This document shows positions 9,448 through 19,230 of a DNA stretch of 64,000 nt, in pieces (positions within the stretch are counted from its first letter, which is position 1; every line of letters starts with the position of its first letter). The stretch comes from Microbacterium sp. BH-3-3-3. Lineage in GTDB: Bacteria; Actinomycetota; Actinomycetes; Actinomycetales; Microbacteriaceae. The stretch covers positions 167,686 through 231,685 of the forward strand of contig NZ_VEFS01000003.1 in NCBI RefSeq assembly GCF_007679045.1, written 5' to 3'. The position numbers and the translations under genes are program-made. The notes under the pieces were generated by a model that did not search any database, was not told where the DNA came from, and saw only the letters and a list, made by a program, of their open reading frames with translations.

Positions 9448-9492
9448 GGACGCTCTGTGCAGAAGCGAGCGCTGCGGCCCGGGCGGGTCGGC

Positions 9493-10398
9493 TCAGTGCT
9501 GCGCCGACGCGAGCTCGACGACCTGGGCGGCCGCGTGGGCCACCTCGTCGTTCACGACGCGGTAGTCGAACTCGTTCTGCGCGGCGAGCTCGACGCGCGC
9601 CGTGCGCAGCCGACGGGCCCGCTCCTCGGCATCCTCGGTCCCCCGCCCGACCAGGCGCTGCACGAGCTCGTCCCAGCTCGGGGGCAGGAGGAACACCAGG
9701 GTGGCCGACGGATCGGCCGCGCGCACCTGACGGGCGCCCTGCAGGTCGATCTCGAGCAGGGCGGTGCCGCCCTCGGCGAGAACGCGCTCGATCGGAGCGC
9801 GCGGCGTGCCGTAGCGGTTCTTGTTGTGCACGACAGCCCACTCCAGCAACTCCCCCGCCGCCACCAGACGGTCGAACTCGGCGTCGTCGACGAAGTAGTA
9901 GTGCTCGCCCTCGACCTCTCCCGGGCGGGCGCTGCGCGTGGTCGCCGAGACCGAGAGGTGGATCTCGGGGTAGTGCTCCTTGATGTGCGCGGCGACGGTG
10001 CCCTTGCCGACGGCCGTGGGGCCGGCGAGCACGATGAGGCGGCTGCGTCCCTCGCGGGGACCGGGCTCGGGCCAGCGCGTGTCGAGGTAGGAGCGCAGCG
10101 CGTCGCGCTGACGCGAGCCCAGACCGCCCAGACGCTTCACCGGCGAGATGCCGAGCGAAGCGAGGATGCGGTCGCGCTTGCTCTCGCCGATCGCGGGGAT
10201 CGCCGTGAGGAACTCGGTCACGCGCATCGCCCCGGCCGCCGACAGCGGGTCGGCGAGGCCGCGGCGCAGCAGCTCCTGCGGAGAGATCACGCGGGTCGAC
10301 ACGTCGCGCTTGAGCGCGGCGCGCTCGCGACGAGCCTCGACGGCGCGGCGCGAGGCGGCGGCGCGGTCGACCTCGGGCGGACGACGGGTTTCAGCCAT
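9493..10398 (-). CDS. gmk: Guanylate kinase with N-terminal mIHF-like domain (fusion)
   Basis: Phosphorylates GMP to GDP. The 301-residue protein is about 100 residues longer than ordinary Gmk. Residues about 5-107 match the actinobacterial integration host factor mIHF: a basic helix RRAVEARRERAALKRD, then the helix-two-turn-helix region MRVTEFLTAIPAIG, and LGISPVKRLGGLGSRQR. The kinase follows, with its P-loop GPTAVGKGT at 126-134, the GMP-binding TTRSARPGE, and EIDLQGARQV. In Mycobacterium mihF and gmk are separate adjacent genes. No stop or internal ribosome site separates the two halves here, so this is probably a genuine fusion. The start overlaps pyrF by eight bases. Confidence 0.93.
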   Translation of the reverse strand: MAETRRPPEVDRAAASRRAVEARRERAALKRDVSTRVISPQELLRRGLADPLSAAGAMRVTEFLTAIPAIGESKRDRILASLGISPVKRLGGLGSRQRDALRSYLDTRWPEPGPREGRSRLIVLAGPTAVGKGTVAAHIKEHYPEIHLSVSATTRSARPGEVEGEHYYFVDDAEFDRLVAAGELLEWAVVHNKNRYGTPRAPIERVLAEGGTALLEIDLQGARQVRAADPSATLVFLLPPSWDELVQRLVGRGTEDAEERARRLRTARVELAAQNEFDYRVVNDEVAHAAAQVVELASAQH

Positions 10399-11251
10399 GC
10401 AGGGACTCCCGGTAGAGCGCGGCGCGCTCGTCGATGCGGGCGGCGAGACGGTCGGGTCCGACCGCGAGGATGCTGCGGCTCTCGTTCGCGACGACGGCGG
10501 ATGCCACGTAGCCGAACAAGCGGCGCAGGTCGGCGGGCGCGGCCCCCTGCGCGCCGAAACCGGGAGCGAGGATCGGCATGCCCGCCAGCGCCACGTCGCC
10601 CAGCCCGAACGCCGAGCGATCGACGGTGGCGCCGACCACGACGCCGACCGGGCCGAGGGCTCCGGGGGCGCCGATGTTCGCCTGGTTCACGTCGTGCGCC
10701 ACACGGGCCGCGACGTGCTCGCGATCGCCCACCGCGAGGGCGTCGTCGACGATCGCGCTCTGCAGCGCACGCGCCTCGGGGTTGCTCGTCGCGGTCAGCA
10801 CGAACGCGCCCTTGCCGTGGTGCACGGCCAGCGCCAACGCCTCGCGCAGCGAGTCGGCGCCGAGGTACGGCGACAGGGTCACGGCATCCGCCTCGAGAGG
10901 AGAACCGGGCGCGAGCCAGGCGTGCGCGTAGCCCTCCATCGTCGTGCCGATGTCGCCGCGCTTGGCGTCGGCGATCACGAGGAGCCCCGCGTCGCGCGCG
11001 GCGGCCATCACGTCTTCGAGGGCGGCGAACCCGCGGGAGCCGTAGCGCTCGTAGAACGCCACCTGCGGCTTGACCACGCCGACCCGCCCGTGGGCGGCCT
11101 CGACGGTGCGCAGGCCGAACTCCCGCGCGCCCTCGGCCGTGGCATCCAGCCCCCACGCCGATAACAGGGCGGCGTGGGGGTCGATGCCGACGCACAGGGC
11201 GCCGTGCAGGTCGAGGGCGGCGGAGAGTCGCTGACCGAACGTCTCGCTCAC
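10391..11251 (-). CDS. pyrF: Orotidine 5'-phosphate decarboxylase (type 2)
   Basis: Last step of UMP synthesis: decarboxylates OMP. The 286-residue protein is the mycobacterial-type (subfamily 2) enzyme, with [16 protein letters not shown], and the catalytic Lys-Asp cluster in [12 protein letters not shown]. The start is GTG at 11251, overlapping the carB stop by four bases. It ends the pyrimidine operon and overlaps gmk, linking pyrimidine and guanine nucleotide genes in one likely transcript. Confidence 0.96.
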   Translation of the reverse strand: MSETFGQRLSAALDLHGALCVGIDPHAALLSAWGLDATAEGAREFGLRTVEAAHGRVGVVKPQVAFYERYGSRGFAALEDVMAAARDAGLLVIADAKRGDIGTTMEGYAHAWLAPGSPLEADAVTLSPYLGADSLREALALAVHHGKGAFVLTATSNPEARALQSAIVDDALAVGDREHVAARVAHDVNQANIGAPGALGPVGVVVGATVDRSAFGLGDVALAGMPILAPGFGAQGAAPADLRRLFGYVASAVVANESRSILAVGPDRLAARIDERAALYRESLHG

Positions 11252-14200
11252 AGGCGCGCCGCGCGATCCACGGCGTACTCCTGCAGGCTGCGGACCTCGA
11301 AGCCGTCCTTCATCGCACCCAGGGCGCTCACCGCGGCGCCGAGCACGGCCATCGTGGTGAACAGGGCCTTGTCGGCGGCCACAGCCGCCGCGCGGATCTC
11401 GTAGCCGTCGGCTCGTGCCGTGCCACCCGAGGGGGTGTTGACGATCATGTCGATCTCACCCGCGTTGATCAGGTCGACCACGTTCTGCTGGTCCGACCCC
11501 TGCGTCTCGGAGTACTTCTCGACGACCTTCACCCGGATGCCGTTGCGCGCGAGGATCTCCGCGGTGCCCTCGGTCGCGAGCAACGAGAAACCGAGCTCCT
11601 GCAGACGGTGGGCGGGCAGGATCACGGCGCGCTTGTCGGCGTCGGCGACCGAGATGAACACGGTTCCCGAGGTCGGCATGCCGCCGTACGCGGCCTCCTG
11701 CGACTTCGCGAACGCGGTCGGGAAGTCGCGGTCGATGCCCATGACCTCACCGGTCGAGCGCATCTCGGGTCCGAGGACCGAGTCGACCGTGTGCCCGTCG
11801 GCGGTGCGGAAGCGCTTGAACGGCAGCACGGCCTCCTTGACGGCGACCGGAGCATCGAGCGGCACGCGCGAGCCGTCCTGCTCGGGCAGGAGACCCTCGG
11901 CGATGAGCTCGGCGATGGTGTTGCCGGCCATGATGCGGCTGGCGGCCTTGGCGAGAGGGATGCCCAGCGCCTTCGACACGAACGGCACCGTGCGGCTCGC
12001 GCGCGGGTTCGCCTCGATGACGTAGAGGACGCCCGCCGAGATCGCGAACTGCACGTTCAGCAGACCCCTCACGCCCACGCCCTTCGCGATGGCGAGGGTC
12101 GCTTCGCGCACGCGGTCGACCTCGGTGCGACCGAGCGACACGGGCGGGAGGGTGCACGAGGAGTCACCGGAGTGGATGCCGGCTTCTTCGAGGTGCTCCA
12201 TGACGCCGCCGATGTACAGGTCGGTGCCGTCGAACAGCGCGTCGACGTCGAGCTCGATCGCGTCGTCGAGGAAGCGGTCGACGAGCAGCGGGAGGCCGGG
12301 GCCGATGATCGCCTGGTCGGCGACGCGCACGAAGTAGTCGCGCAGCGCGTCGGTCGAGTAGACGATCTCCATGCCGCGACCGCCGAGCACGAAGCTCGGG
12401 CGCACCAGCACGGGGTAGCCGATCTCCTCGGCCACGGTCACGGCGCCTTCGACGTCGATCGCGGTGCCGCTGCGCGGGGCCACGAGTCCGGCCTCGTCGA
12501 GCAGGCGCGAGAACAGCTCGCGCTCCTCGGCGAGGTCGATCGCCTCGGGGCTCGTGCCGAGGATCGTGTACCCGGCGGCCTCGATGCCCTTCGCGAGGCC
12601 CAGCGGCGTCTGTCCGCCGAGCTGGCAGACGACACCGAGGATCGTGCCCGACTGCGCCTCGGCGTGCAGCACCTCGAGCACGTCTTCGAGCGTCAGCGGC
12701 TCGAAGTACAGCCGGTCGGAGGTGTCGTAGTCGGTCGACACGGTCTCGGGGTTGCAGTTGACCATGACGGTCTCGTAGCCGGCGTCCGACAGCGCGAACG
12801 AGGCGTGCACGCACGAGTAGTCGAACTCGACGCCCTGACCGATGCGGTTGGGGCCCGAGCCGATGATGACGACCTTCGTGCGGTCGGAGGGGGTGACCTC
12901 GGTCTCGGCGTCGTACGAGGAGTAGTGGTACGGCGTGAGGGCCGGGAACTCCCCCGCGCAGGTGTCGACGGTCTTGTAGACCGGGCGCACGTCGAGCGCG
13001 TAGCGGCTCTCACGCACCTCCGCCTCGTCGAGCCCGCGGATCTGCGCGATCTGGGCGTCGCTGAAACCGTGCTCCTTCGCGACGCGGAGGGTGTCGGCAT
13101 CCAGGTTCACGGCGTCGCCGATGAACTCAGCGACCTCGTTGATCAGCACGATCTGGTCGATGAACCAGGGGTCGATGGCCGTCGCATCGAACGCCTGCTC
13201 GGGCGTGGCGCCCTTGCGCAGGGCCTGCTGCAGCACCACGATGCGGCCGTCGGTCGGGGTCTTCGAGATCTCGAGCAGCTGCTCCACCGAGCGCGACTCC
13301 TCGCCCCAGTGGAAGCTCGACCCGCGCTTCTCGAGCGAGCGCAGCGCCTTCTGCAGGGCCGTGGTGTAGTTGCGGCCGATCGCCATCGCCTCGCCCACCG
13401 ACTTCATGGTGGTGGTCAGCGTGGTGTCGGCGGCCGGGAACTTCTCGAAGTTGAACCGCGGCACCTTCACCACGACGTAGTCGAGCGTGGGCTCGAAGCT
13501 CGCCGGGGTCACCTTGGTGATGTCGTTCGGGATCTCGTCGAGGCGGTAGCCGATCGCGAGCTTCGCGGCGATCTTGGCGATCGGGAAGCCGGTGGCCTTC
13601 GACGCCAGCGCCGACGAACGCGAGACGCGCGGGTTCATCTCGATGACGATGATGCGGCCCGTCGCCGGGTCGACCGCGAACTGGATGTTGCAGCCACCGG
13701 TGTCGACGCCGACCGCGCGGATGATGTCGATGCCGATGTCGCGCAGCTTCTGGTACTCGCGGTCGGTCAGGGTCAGTGCGGGCGCCACCGTGATCGAGTC
13801 GCCGGTGTGCACGCCGACCGGGTCGACGTTCTCGATCGAGCAGACGACCACCGTGTTGTCGGCGGTGTCGCGCATGAGCTCGAGCTCGTACTCCTTCCAC
13901 CCGAGGATCGACTCCTCGAGCAGCACCTCGTTGGTGGGCGAGTCGTGCAGGCCCGCGCCGCCGATGCGGCGCAGGTCGGCCTCGTCGTACGCGAAGCCCG
14001 AGCCGAGGCCGCCCATGGTGAACGACGGGCGCACGACCAGCGGGTAGCCGAGCTTCTCGGCGCCGGCGAGGAGTTCGTCCATCGAGTGGCAGATGACGGA
14101 TGCCGCGACATCGGCGCCCGCCTCGAGCACGAGCTCCTTGAAGATCTGGCGATCCTCGCCGCGGTTGATCGCGTCGAAGTCGGCGCCGATGAGCTCGACG

Positions 14201-14535
14201 TCGTACTTCTCGAGGATGCCGCGCTTGTGCAGTTGGATCGCCGCGTTCAGAGCGGTCTGTCCGCCGAGGGTGGGGAGAACGGCATCCGGCTTCTCTTTGG
14301 CGATGATCGACTCGATGACCTCGGGGGTGATCGGCTCGATGTAGGTCGCGTCGGCGAAGTCGGGGTCGGTCATGATCGTCGCGGGGTTGGAGTTGACGAG
14401 GATGACGCGCACGCCCTCTTCGCGCAGCACGCGGCACGCCTGGGTGCCGGAGTAGTCGAACTCGCAGGCCTGACCGATGACGATCGGGCCGGATCCGATG
14501 ACGAGGACGGAGTGGATGTCGTCGCGCTTAGGCAT
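11248..14535 (-). CDS. carB: Carbamoyl-phosphate synthase, large subunit
   Basis: Makes carbamoyl phosphate from bicarbonate, two ATP and ammonia channelled from CarA, feeding arginine and pyrimidine synthesis. The 1095 residues hold two homologous ATP-grasp halves (about 1-400 and 550-930), each with its pre-ATP-grasp loop ([17 protein letters not shown] and [16 protein letters not shown]), an oligomerisation region between them, and a C-terminal MGS-like regulatory domain beginning near residue 940. The ATG at 14535 overlaps the carA stop by eight bases. Confidence 0.98.
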   Translation of the reverse strand: MPKRDDIHSVLVIGSGPIVIGQACEFDYSGTQACRVLREEGVRVILVNSNPATIMTDPDFADATYIEPITPEVIESIIAKEKPDAVLPTLGGQTALNAAIQLHKRGILEKYDVELIGADFDAINRGEDRQIFKELVLEAGADVAASVICHSMDELLAGAEKLGYPLVVRPSFTMGGLGSGFAYDEADLRRIGGAGLHDSPTNEVLLEESILGWKEYELELMRDTADNTVVVCSIENVDPVGVHTGDSITVAPALTLTDREYQKLRDIGIDIIRAVGVDTGGCNIQFAVDPATGRIIVIEMNPRVSRSSALASKATGFPIAKIAAKLAIGYRLDEIPNDITKVTPASFEPTLDYVVVKVPRFNFEKFPAADTTLTTTMKSVGEAMAIGRNYTTALQKALRSLEKRGSSFHWGEESRSVEQLLEISKTPTDGRIVVLQQALRKGATPEQAFDATAIDPWFIDQIVLINEVAEFIGDAVNLDADTLRVAKEHGFSDAQIAQIRGLDEAEVRESRYALDVRPVYKTVDTCAGEFPALTPYHYSSYDAETEVTPSDRTKVVIIGSGPNRIGQGVEFDYSCVHASFALSDAGYETVMVNCNPETVSTDYDTSDRLYFEPLTLEDVLEVLHAEAQSGTILGVVCQLGGQTPLGLAKGIEAAGYTILGTSPEAIDLAEERELFSRLLDEAGLVAPRSGTAIDVEGAVTVAEEIGYPVLVRPSFVLGGRGMEIVYSTDALRDYFVRVADQAIIGPGLPLLVDRFLDDAIELDVDALFDGTDLYIGGVMEHLEEAGIHSGDSSCTLPPVSLGRTEVDRVREATLAIAKGVGVRGLLNVQFAISAGVLYVIEANPRASRTVPFVSKALGIPLAKAASRIMAGNTIAELIAEGLLPEQDGSRVPLDAPVAVKEAVLPFKRFRTADGHTVDSVLGPEMRSTGEVMGIDRDFPTAFAKSQEAAYGGMPTSGTVFISVADADKRAVILPAHRLQELGFSLLATEGTAEILARNGIRVKVVEKYSETQGSDQQNVVDLINAGEIDMIVNTPSGGTARADGYEIRAAAVAADKALFTTMAVLGAAVSALGAMKDGFEVRSLQEYAVDRAARL

Positions 14536-15766
14536 TGTTGTCTTCCTGGGTCGAGTCCTGAGCGTCGGAGGGGGCCAGAGCAGCGGCATCCGGTCCCTGA
14601 GCCTGTCGAAGGGCCTGACTCGCGAGAACCATCTCGCGGAAGCGGTCGAACAGGTAGTTGGCGTCGTGCGGGCCGGCGGCGGCCTCGGGGTGGTACTGCA
14701 CGCTGAACGCCGGGATGTCGAGGGCGCGCAGGCCCTCCACGACGTTGTCGTTCAGGCCGATGTGGCTGACCTCGACGCGGCCGAAGCCGGCGGGGCTGTC
14801 GACGATCTCATCGAGCGGCGCCTCGACCGCGAAGCCGTGGTTCTGCGAGGTGATCTCGACGCGGCCGGTGGTCTTGTCGAGCACGGGCTGATTGATGCCG
14901 CGGTGGCCGAACGGCAGCTTGTAGGTGCCGAAGCCGAGGGCGCGGCCCAGCAGCTGGTTGCCGAAGCAGATGCCGAAGAAGGGCAGCCCGTCGCCGAGCA
15001 CGGCGCGCAGCAGCTCGACGTGCTGGTCGGATGCCGCGGGGTCGCCGGGGCCGTTCGAGTAGAACGCCGCGACCGGTTCGATCGCGCGGATCTCCTCGAT
15101 CGTCGCGGACTGCGGGAACACGTGCACATCGAAACCGCGCCCGGCGAGGTTGTCGATCGTGGACTGCTTCACACCGAGGTCGAGCACGGCGAGGTTGCCG
15201 ATGCGCTCGGCGGTCGCGGGGGTCACCTCGACCTCGCTGACCGACACCTCGGCCGAGAGGTTGCGACCCGCCATACCCGGGGCCTCGCGCACGCGGCGCA
15301 GCTGCTCCTCGGCATCCAGGTCCGCGGCCTCGCCCGAGAAGACGCCGCCGCGCATGCTGCCCTCGGAGCGGATGCGGCGCGTGACGGCCCGGGTGTCGAT
15401 GCCGGAGATGCCGACGATGCCGTCTTCGACGAGCGCGTCGTCGAGCGAGCGGTTCGCGCGCCAGTTCGACACCATGCGCGAGGGGTCGCGCACGACGTAG
15501 CCGGCGACCCAGATGCGACGCGACTCGGGGTCTTCGTCGTTCACGCCGGTGTTGCCGATGTGGGGCGCGGTCTGCAGCACGATCTGGCCCGCGTACGAGG
15601 GGTCGGTGATCGTCTCCTGGTAGCCGGTCATGCCGGTGGCGAAGACGACCTCGCCGAGGGTCTCGCCGCGAGCGCCGTAGGCGCGGCCGGTGTAGCGGGT
15701 GCCGTCTTCGAGCACGAGGACGGCCGGGTCGCGCGAAAGGCGCGCGGAAGGGATCAGGGCGGTCAT
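14528..15766 (-). CDS. carA: Carbamoyl-phosphate synthase, small (glutaminase) subunit
   Basis: Hydrolyses glutamine and passes ammonia to CarB. The 412-residue protein has the CarA N-terminal domain ([15 protein letters not shown] onward) and a class I glutaminase with the nucleophile Cys in [10 protein letters not shown] and the His-Glu pair in [11 protein letters not shown]. The family normally ends soon after LFDRFREMV; here about 30 extra residues follow, and part of that tail (LRQAQGP) is encoded by the dispersed repeat at 14592-14615. The repeat is therefore inserted in frame in a dispensable tail. The start overlaps the upstream PH-like gene by four bases. Confidence 0.97.
   Translation of the reverse strand: MTALIPSARLSRDPAVLVLEDGTRYTGRAYGARGETLGEVVFATGMTGYQETITDPSYAGQIVLQTAPHIGNTGVNDEDPESRRIWVAGYVVRDPSRMVSNWRANRSLDDALVEDGIVGISGIDTRAVTRRIRSEGSMRGGVFSGEAADLDAEEQLRRVREAPGMAGRNLSAEVSVSEVEVTPATAERIGNLAVLDLGVKQSTIDNLAGRGFDVHVFPQSATIEEIRAIEPVAAFYSNGPGDPAASDQHVELLRAVLGDGLPFFGICFGNQLLGRALGFGTYKLPFGHRGINQPVLDKTTGRVEITSQNHGFAVEAPLDEIVDSPAGFGRVEVSHIGLNDNVVEGLRALDIPAFSVQYHPEAAAGPHDANYLFDRFREMVLASQALRQAQGPDAAALAPSDAQDSTQEDNNA
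14592..14615. repeat. Dispersed repeat copy inside the 3' end of carA
   Basis: Core CTGAGCCTGTCGAAG (14597-14611) flanked by GGTCC and GGCC arms. It is the same core as in the 78-bp array at 32654 and the pair at 63928. Read on the carA strand it gives LRQAQGP in frame near the C-terminus. Confidence 0.9.
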
Positions 15767-16263
15767 GCGTCGCTTCCTGTCGAGGTGAGGGGGCGGATCG
15801 CGTCGGCCAGAGCTTTGGCCGAGGCGTCCTGAGGACGGAGGTAGGTGTCGACGATCGTGTCGTCGTCGATGCGCCAGCTGACGCGCGTCAGGCCGTCGCG
15901 CTCGACCACGCGGTCGATGGCGACCGTGGCCTGAGAGGCGTCGACGAGGCGGTCGCGGGTGAGCGCGATGCGGGGCTGGCCCTGCAGGTCGAGGGCGACG
16001 CCGGCCGAGGTGACCGTGACGTCGACGCGGGAGCGGAAGCCGAGACCCTTGATGGCGAGACGCTCGAGCGGCTCGTCGTGTCGGGTCGTGGCGACGTAGA
16101 GCCCCGAGAACACCGCCGTTTCGACGGCGTCTGCGGGCAGCTCCCCCACCGGGGCCGTGAAGCGCGCATCGCGCCGCGTTCGTCGCACCCAGGCCCAGGC
16201 GAGCACGGCCAGCAGCACGAGGGCCACGCCGATCATCACGACGAGGGCGCCCTCGCGGCTCAT
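15763..16263 (-). CDS. Membrane-anchored PH-like domain protein of the pyr operon
   Basis: A 166-residue protein with one N-terminal transmembrane helix (about residues 8-25, ending [10 protein letters not shown]) and a soluble domain of about 130 residues rich in beta strands. It overlaps pyrC upstream and carA downstream by four bases each, so it is translated with the pyrimidine genes. Proteins of this type, annotated as PH-like, recur at this spot in actinobacterial pyr operons. No catalytic motif is visible and its function is unknown; a membrane-tethered scaffold or regulator is one possibility. Confidence 0.8.
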   Translation of the reverse strand: MSREGALVVMIGVALVLLAVLAWAWVRRTRRDARFTAPVGELPADAVETAVFSGLYVATTRHDEPLERLAIKGLGFRSRVDVTVTSAGVALDLQGQPRIALTRDRLVDASQATVAIDRVVERDGLTRVSWRIDDDTIVDTYLRPQDASAKALADAIRPLTSTGSDA

Positions 16264-17582
16264 GCGAGCACCCCGGGAGCGTCGAGCACGGCACCGTCGA
16301 CGACGGTCGGGATGCCGGCGCGCACGGTCCAGCGCACCTCGCCCGGCAGCTCACGGCCGAGGTAGGGCGAGTTGGTGCTGCGCCCGCGCAGGTCGTCGAG
16401 GCCGAACGTGCGGGAGGGGCGCGGGTCGTACAGCGTGAAGGTCGCCGGCTGCCCCGCGGCGACGGGCGTGCCGTGTCCGTCGAGGCGTCCGATGCGGGCC
16501 GGGTTCGCCGACATCACGCGGGCGACGTCGGCCCAGTCGAGCAGGCCGGTCTCGACCATCGCGTGGTGCACGACGCGCAGAGCGCTCTCGAGACCCACCA
16601 TGCCGTTCGCGGCGGCCGCCCACTCGCAGGCCTTCGCCTCGGCGGGGTGCGGGGCGTGGTCGGTGGCGACGATGTCGATCGTGCCGTCGGCCAGGCCCTC
16701 GCGTACGGCCATCACGTCTTCTTCACGACGCAGCGGCGGGTTCACCTTGAACCGCGCGTCGTAGTCGCGCACGAGCTCGTCGGTCAGCAGCAGGTGGTGC
16801 GGGGTGACCTCGGCGGTGACGTTGACGCCGCGCTTCTTGGCCCAGCGGATGATGTCGACCGAGCCCGCGGTGCTCAGGTGGCACACGTGCAGGCGCGAGC
16901 CGACGTGCTCGGCCAGCAGCACGTCGCGCGCGATGATCGACTCCTCGGCGACCGCTGGCCAACCGGTGAGACCCAGCTCGGCCGAGACGGCGCCCTCGTT
17001 CATCTGCGCGCCCTCGGTCAGGCGCGGGTCCTGCGCGTGCTGCGCGATGACGCCGTCGAACGCCTTCACGTACTCCAGCGCTCGCCGCATGATCATCGGG
17101 TCGAACACGCAGAAGCCGTCGTCGCTGAACACACGGACGCGAGCGCGGGAGTCGGCCATGGCGCCGAGTTCGGCGAGGCGTTCGCCCTTCTGCCCCACGG
17201 TCACGGCGCCGATCGGCTGCACGTGCACGTAGCCGGCGGCCTCGCCGAGGGCGAGTTCCTGCTCGACCACGCCCGCCGTGTCGGCGACCGGGGAGGTGTT
17301 CGGCATGGCGAAGACGGTGGTGAATCCACCGGCGGCGGCGGCCCGGGAACCGGTGAGGATCGTCTCGGATGCCTCGTACCCGGGCTCGCGCAGGTGCACG
17401 TGCAGGTCGACGAGGCCCGGCAGGGCGACGAGACCGTCGGCATCCACGACCGTCGCGCCCTGGTGCGAGAGGCCGGAGCCGGTCTCGACGATGACACCGT
17501 CGCGCACGAGCAGGTCGGTGGCGTCATGACCCTCGACGCGCGCGCCGCGAACCAGAAGGGTCTGTGCGGGGGCGTGGCTCAT
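16260..17582 (-). CDS. pyrC: Dihydroorotase
   Basis: Cyclises carbamoyl aspartate to dihydroorotate in pyrimidine synthesis. The 440-residue protein is a class I amidohydrolase. It has the zinc motif [10 protein letters not shown], later histidines in HAQD and HVCHLST, and the catalytic Asp in ATDHAPH. The metal-bridging lysine position is not obvious to me without an alignment. The start overlaps the pyrB stop by four bases. Confidence 0.96.
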   Translation of the reverse strand: MSHAPAQTLLVRGARVEGHDATDLLVRDGVIVETGSGLSHQGATVVDADGLVALPGLVDLHVHLREPGYEASETILTGSRAAAAGGFTTVFAMPNTSPVADTAGVVEQELALGEAAGYVHVQPIGAVTVGQKGERLAELGAMADSRARVRVFSDDGFCVFDPMIMRRALEYVKAFDGVIAQHAQDPRLTEGAQMNEGAVSAELGLTGWPAVAEESIIARDVLLAEHVGSRLHVCHLSTAGSVDIIRWAKKRGVNVTAEVTPHHLLLTDELVRDYDARFKVNPPLRREEDVMAVREGLADGTIDIVATDHAPHPAEAKACEWAAAANGMVGLESALRVVHHAMVETGLLDWADVARVMSANPARIGRLDGHGTPVAAGQPATFTLYDPRPSRTFGLDDLRGRSTNSPYLGRELPGEVRWTVRAGIPTVVDGAVLDAPGVLA

Positions 17583-18547
17583 CGGAGGTCCTCTTTCTCG
17601 GTGTCGGGGCGCTCGCCCGCCAGCAGCAGGTACAGCACGGCCATCCGCACGGAGACGCCGTTCGTGACCTGCTCGAGCACCGTCGAGCGAGGCGAATCGG
17701 CGGCTTCGGCGGAGATCTCCAGACCTCGGTTCATCGGACCGGGGTGTAGAACGATGCTACCGCCCGGAAGCGCCTGCAAACGCCGTGCGTCGAGCCCGTA
17801 CCGGCGGGAATACTCCCGTTCAGTCGGGAAATACGCCGCCGACATCCGCTCGAGCTGGATGCGCAGCATCATCAGCGCGTCGGGACCGGCGGCGATCGCG
17901 TGGTCGAGGTCGAAGTCGACCTCGACGGGCCAGCGGCTGACGTCCTGCGGCACCAGCGTCGGCGGAGCCACCAACGTCACGTGCGCGCCCAGGGTGTGCA
18001 GGAGCCATACGTTCGACCGCGCGACCCGCGAGTGCAGCACGTCTCCGACGATCGTGACCCGGATGCCGTCGAGCCCGCGACCGCGGCTGTCGTCGCCGAA
18101 CAGGCGCTTGCGGATCGTGAAGGCGTCGAGCAGGGCCTGCGTGGGGTGCTCGTGGGTGCCGTCGCCGGCGTTCACCACACCGGCGCTGATCCAGCCGGAC
18201 GTGGCAAGGGTGCGCGGGGCGCCGGACGCGCCGTGGCGGATGACCACGGCATCCGCCCCCATCGCCTGGAGCGTCTGCGCCGTGTCCTGCAGCGACTCGC
18301 CCTTGCTGACGCTCGAGCCCTTCGCCGAGAAGTTGATGACGTCGGCGGAGAGGCGCTTGGCGGCGGCTTCGAACGAGATGCGCGTGCGGGTGGAGTCCTC
18401 GAAGAAGAGGTTGACCACCGTCTTGCCGCGCAGCGTCGGGAGCTTCTTGACCTCGCGGCGCTGGGTGTCGGCCATGTCTTCGGCGACGTCGAGGATCTCG
18501 AGGGCGTCTTCGCGAGACAGGTGCTGGGTGTCGAGGAGGTGCCTCAT
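17579..18547 (-). CDS. pyrB: Aspartate carbamoyltransferase, catalytic chain
   Basis: Transfers the carbamoyl group to aspartate. At 322 residues it is the usual catalytic chain. The carbamoyl-phosphate motif FFEDSTRTR(I) is near residue 50, HP-QALLD is in the middle ([10 protein letters not shown]), and the aspartate-binding region carries HPGPMNRG. No regulatory PyrI chain is present, as normal in actinobacteria, where PyrR controls the operon. Confidence 0.97.
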   Translation of the reverse strand: MRHLLDTQHLSREDALEILDVAEDMADTQRREVKKLPTLRGKTVVNLFFEDSTRTRISFEAAAKRLSADVINFSAKGSSVSKGESLQDTAQTLQAMGADAVVIRHGASGAPRTLATSGWISAGVVNAGDGTHEHPTQALLDAFTIRKRLFGDDSRGRGLDGIRVTIVGDVLHSRVARSNVWLLHTLGAHVTLVAPPTLVPQDVSRWPVEVDFDLDHAIAAGPDALMMLRIQLERMSAAYFPTEREYSRRYGLDARRLQALPGGSIVLHPGPMNRGLEISAEAADSPRSTVLEQVTNGVSVRMAVLYLLLAGERPDTEKEDLR

Positions 18548-19074
18548 GATTCGATCGTCACCTCTTCGACGCCGTCGATCTCGGCGAGGCGCACGTTGAC
18601 GCGCTCGTCGCGGGCGCTCGGGAGGTTCTTGCCCACGAAGTCGGGGCGGATCGGCAGCTCGCGGTGGCCGCGGTCGATCAGCGTCGCGAGGCGCACGGCG
18701 GCGGGGCGGCCGATGTCCTGCAGCGCGTCGAGGGCGGCGCGGATGCTGCGACCCGAGAACAGCACGTCGTCGATGAGCACGACGACCTTGCCGTCGATGC
18801 CGCCGGCGGGGATCTCGGTGCGACGCGGGGCCCGCGTGGGGTTGCGGTGCAGATCGTCGCGGTACATCGTGACGTCGAGCGATCCGACCGGGACGGATGT
18901 GCCGCCGAACTCGCTGACGAGGGGGCCGATCCGGTTCGCGAGCGTGACGCCGCGGGTCGGGATGCCGAGGAGGACGAGTCCTTCCGGTCCTTTGTTGGAC
19001 TCCAGGATCTCGTGCGATATGCGCGTCAAAGCGCGGGCGATATCGGCATCGTGCATGACGGTGCGCGTATTCAT
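18544..19074 (-). CDS. pyrR: PyrR, pyrimidine operon regulator / uracil phosphoribosyltransferase
   Basis: UMP-sensing RNA-binding attenuation protein that also has uracil phosphoribosyltransferase activity. The 176-residue protein has the PRPP loop [13 protein letters not shown] and the flanking [14 protein letters not shown] of the family. I chose the ATG at 19074 because GGGAG lies six bases upstream; the longer frame starts with an arginine-rich stretch of no similarity. As first gene of the operon it presumably acts on its own leader. The leader (19075 to about 19200) is short and I could not identify a convincing PyrR-binding loop by eye. Confidence 0.94.
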   Translation of the reverse strand: MNTRTVMHDADIARALTRISHEILESNKGPEGLVLLGIPTRGVTLANRIGPLVSEFGGTSVPVGSLDVTMYRDDLHRNPTRAPRRTEIPAGGIDGKVVVLIDDVLFSGRSIRAALDALQDIGRPAAVRLATLIDRGHRELPIRPDFVGKNLPSARDERVNVRLAEIDGVEEVTIES

Positions 19075-19214
19075 CCGCCGCTCCCTTCTCCGCCTCACGG
19101 GACGGGGTTAAAGGTTGCTGTGGTTCTTCGTCGAGTCTAGCGGGTGCGGGCGGGTGAACCTCGAGCGGTTACGGGTGGTGTCGCGGTTGGCCGCTGGCGG
19201 CTCGAGTGGTTCAT

Positions 19215-19230
19215 TCGTACATTTGTTCTA
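19215..19230 (+). promoter_or_regulatory. Probable LexA (SOS) box before the HNH gene
   Basis: TCGTACATTTGTTCTA differs at two positions from the actinobacterial SOS consensus TCGAAC-N4-GTTCGA. Its last base is the A of the ATG of the DUF222/HNH gene, so bound LexA would cover the initiation region. LexA control of the related 13E12 family is known in Mycobacterium. Confidence 0.6.

Noticed and set aside
11608..14706. Long plus-strand frame opposite carB (about 1030 residues) and similar frames opposite priA/metK, alaS, rsh and others
   Set aside because: These are antisense shadows caused by high GC at third codon positions. They have no recognisable domain and the opposite strand has a known gene.
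19075..19205. PyrR-binding attenuator in the pyr leader
   Set aside because: The leader is short and I could not identify a conserved PyrR loop or alternative hairpins. It may exist but I cannot support it.
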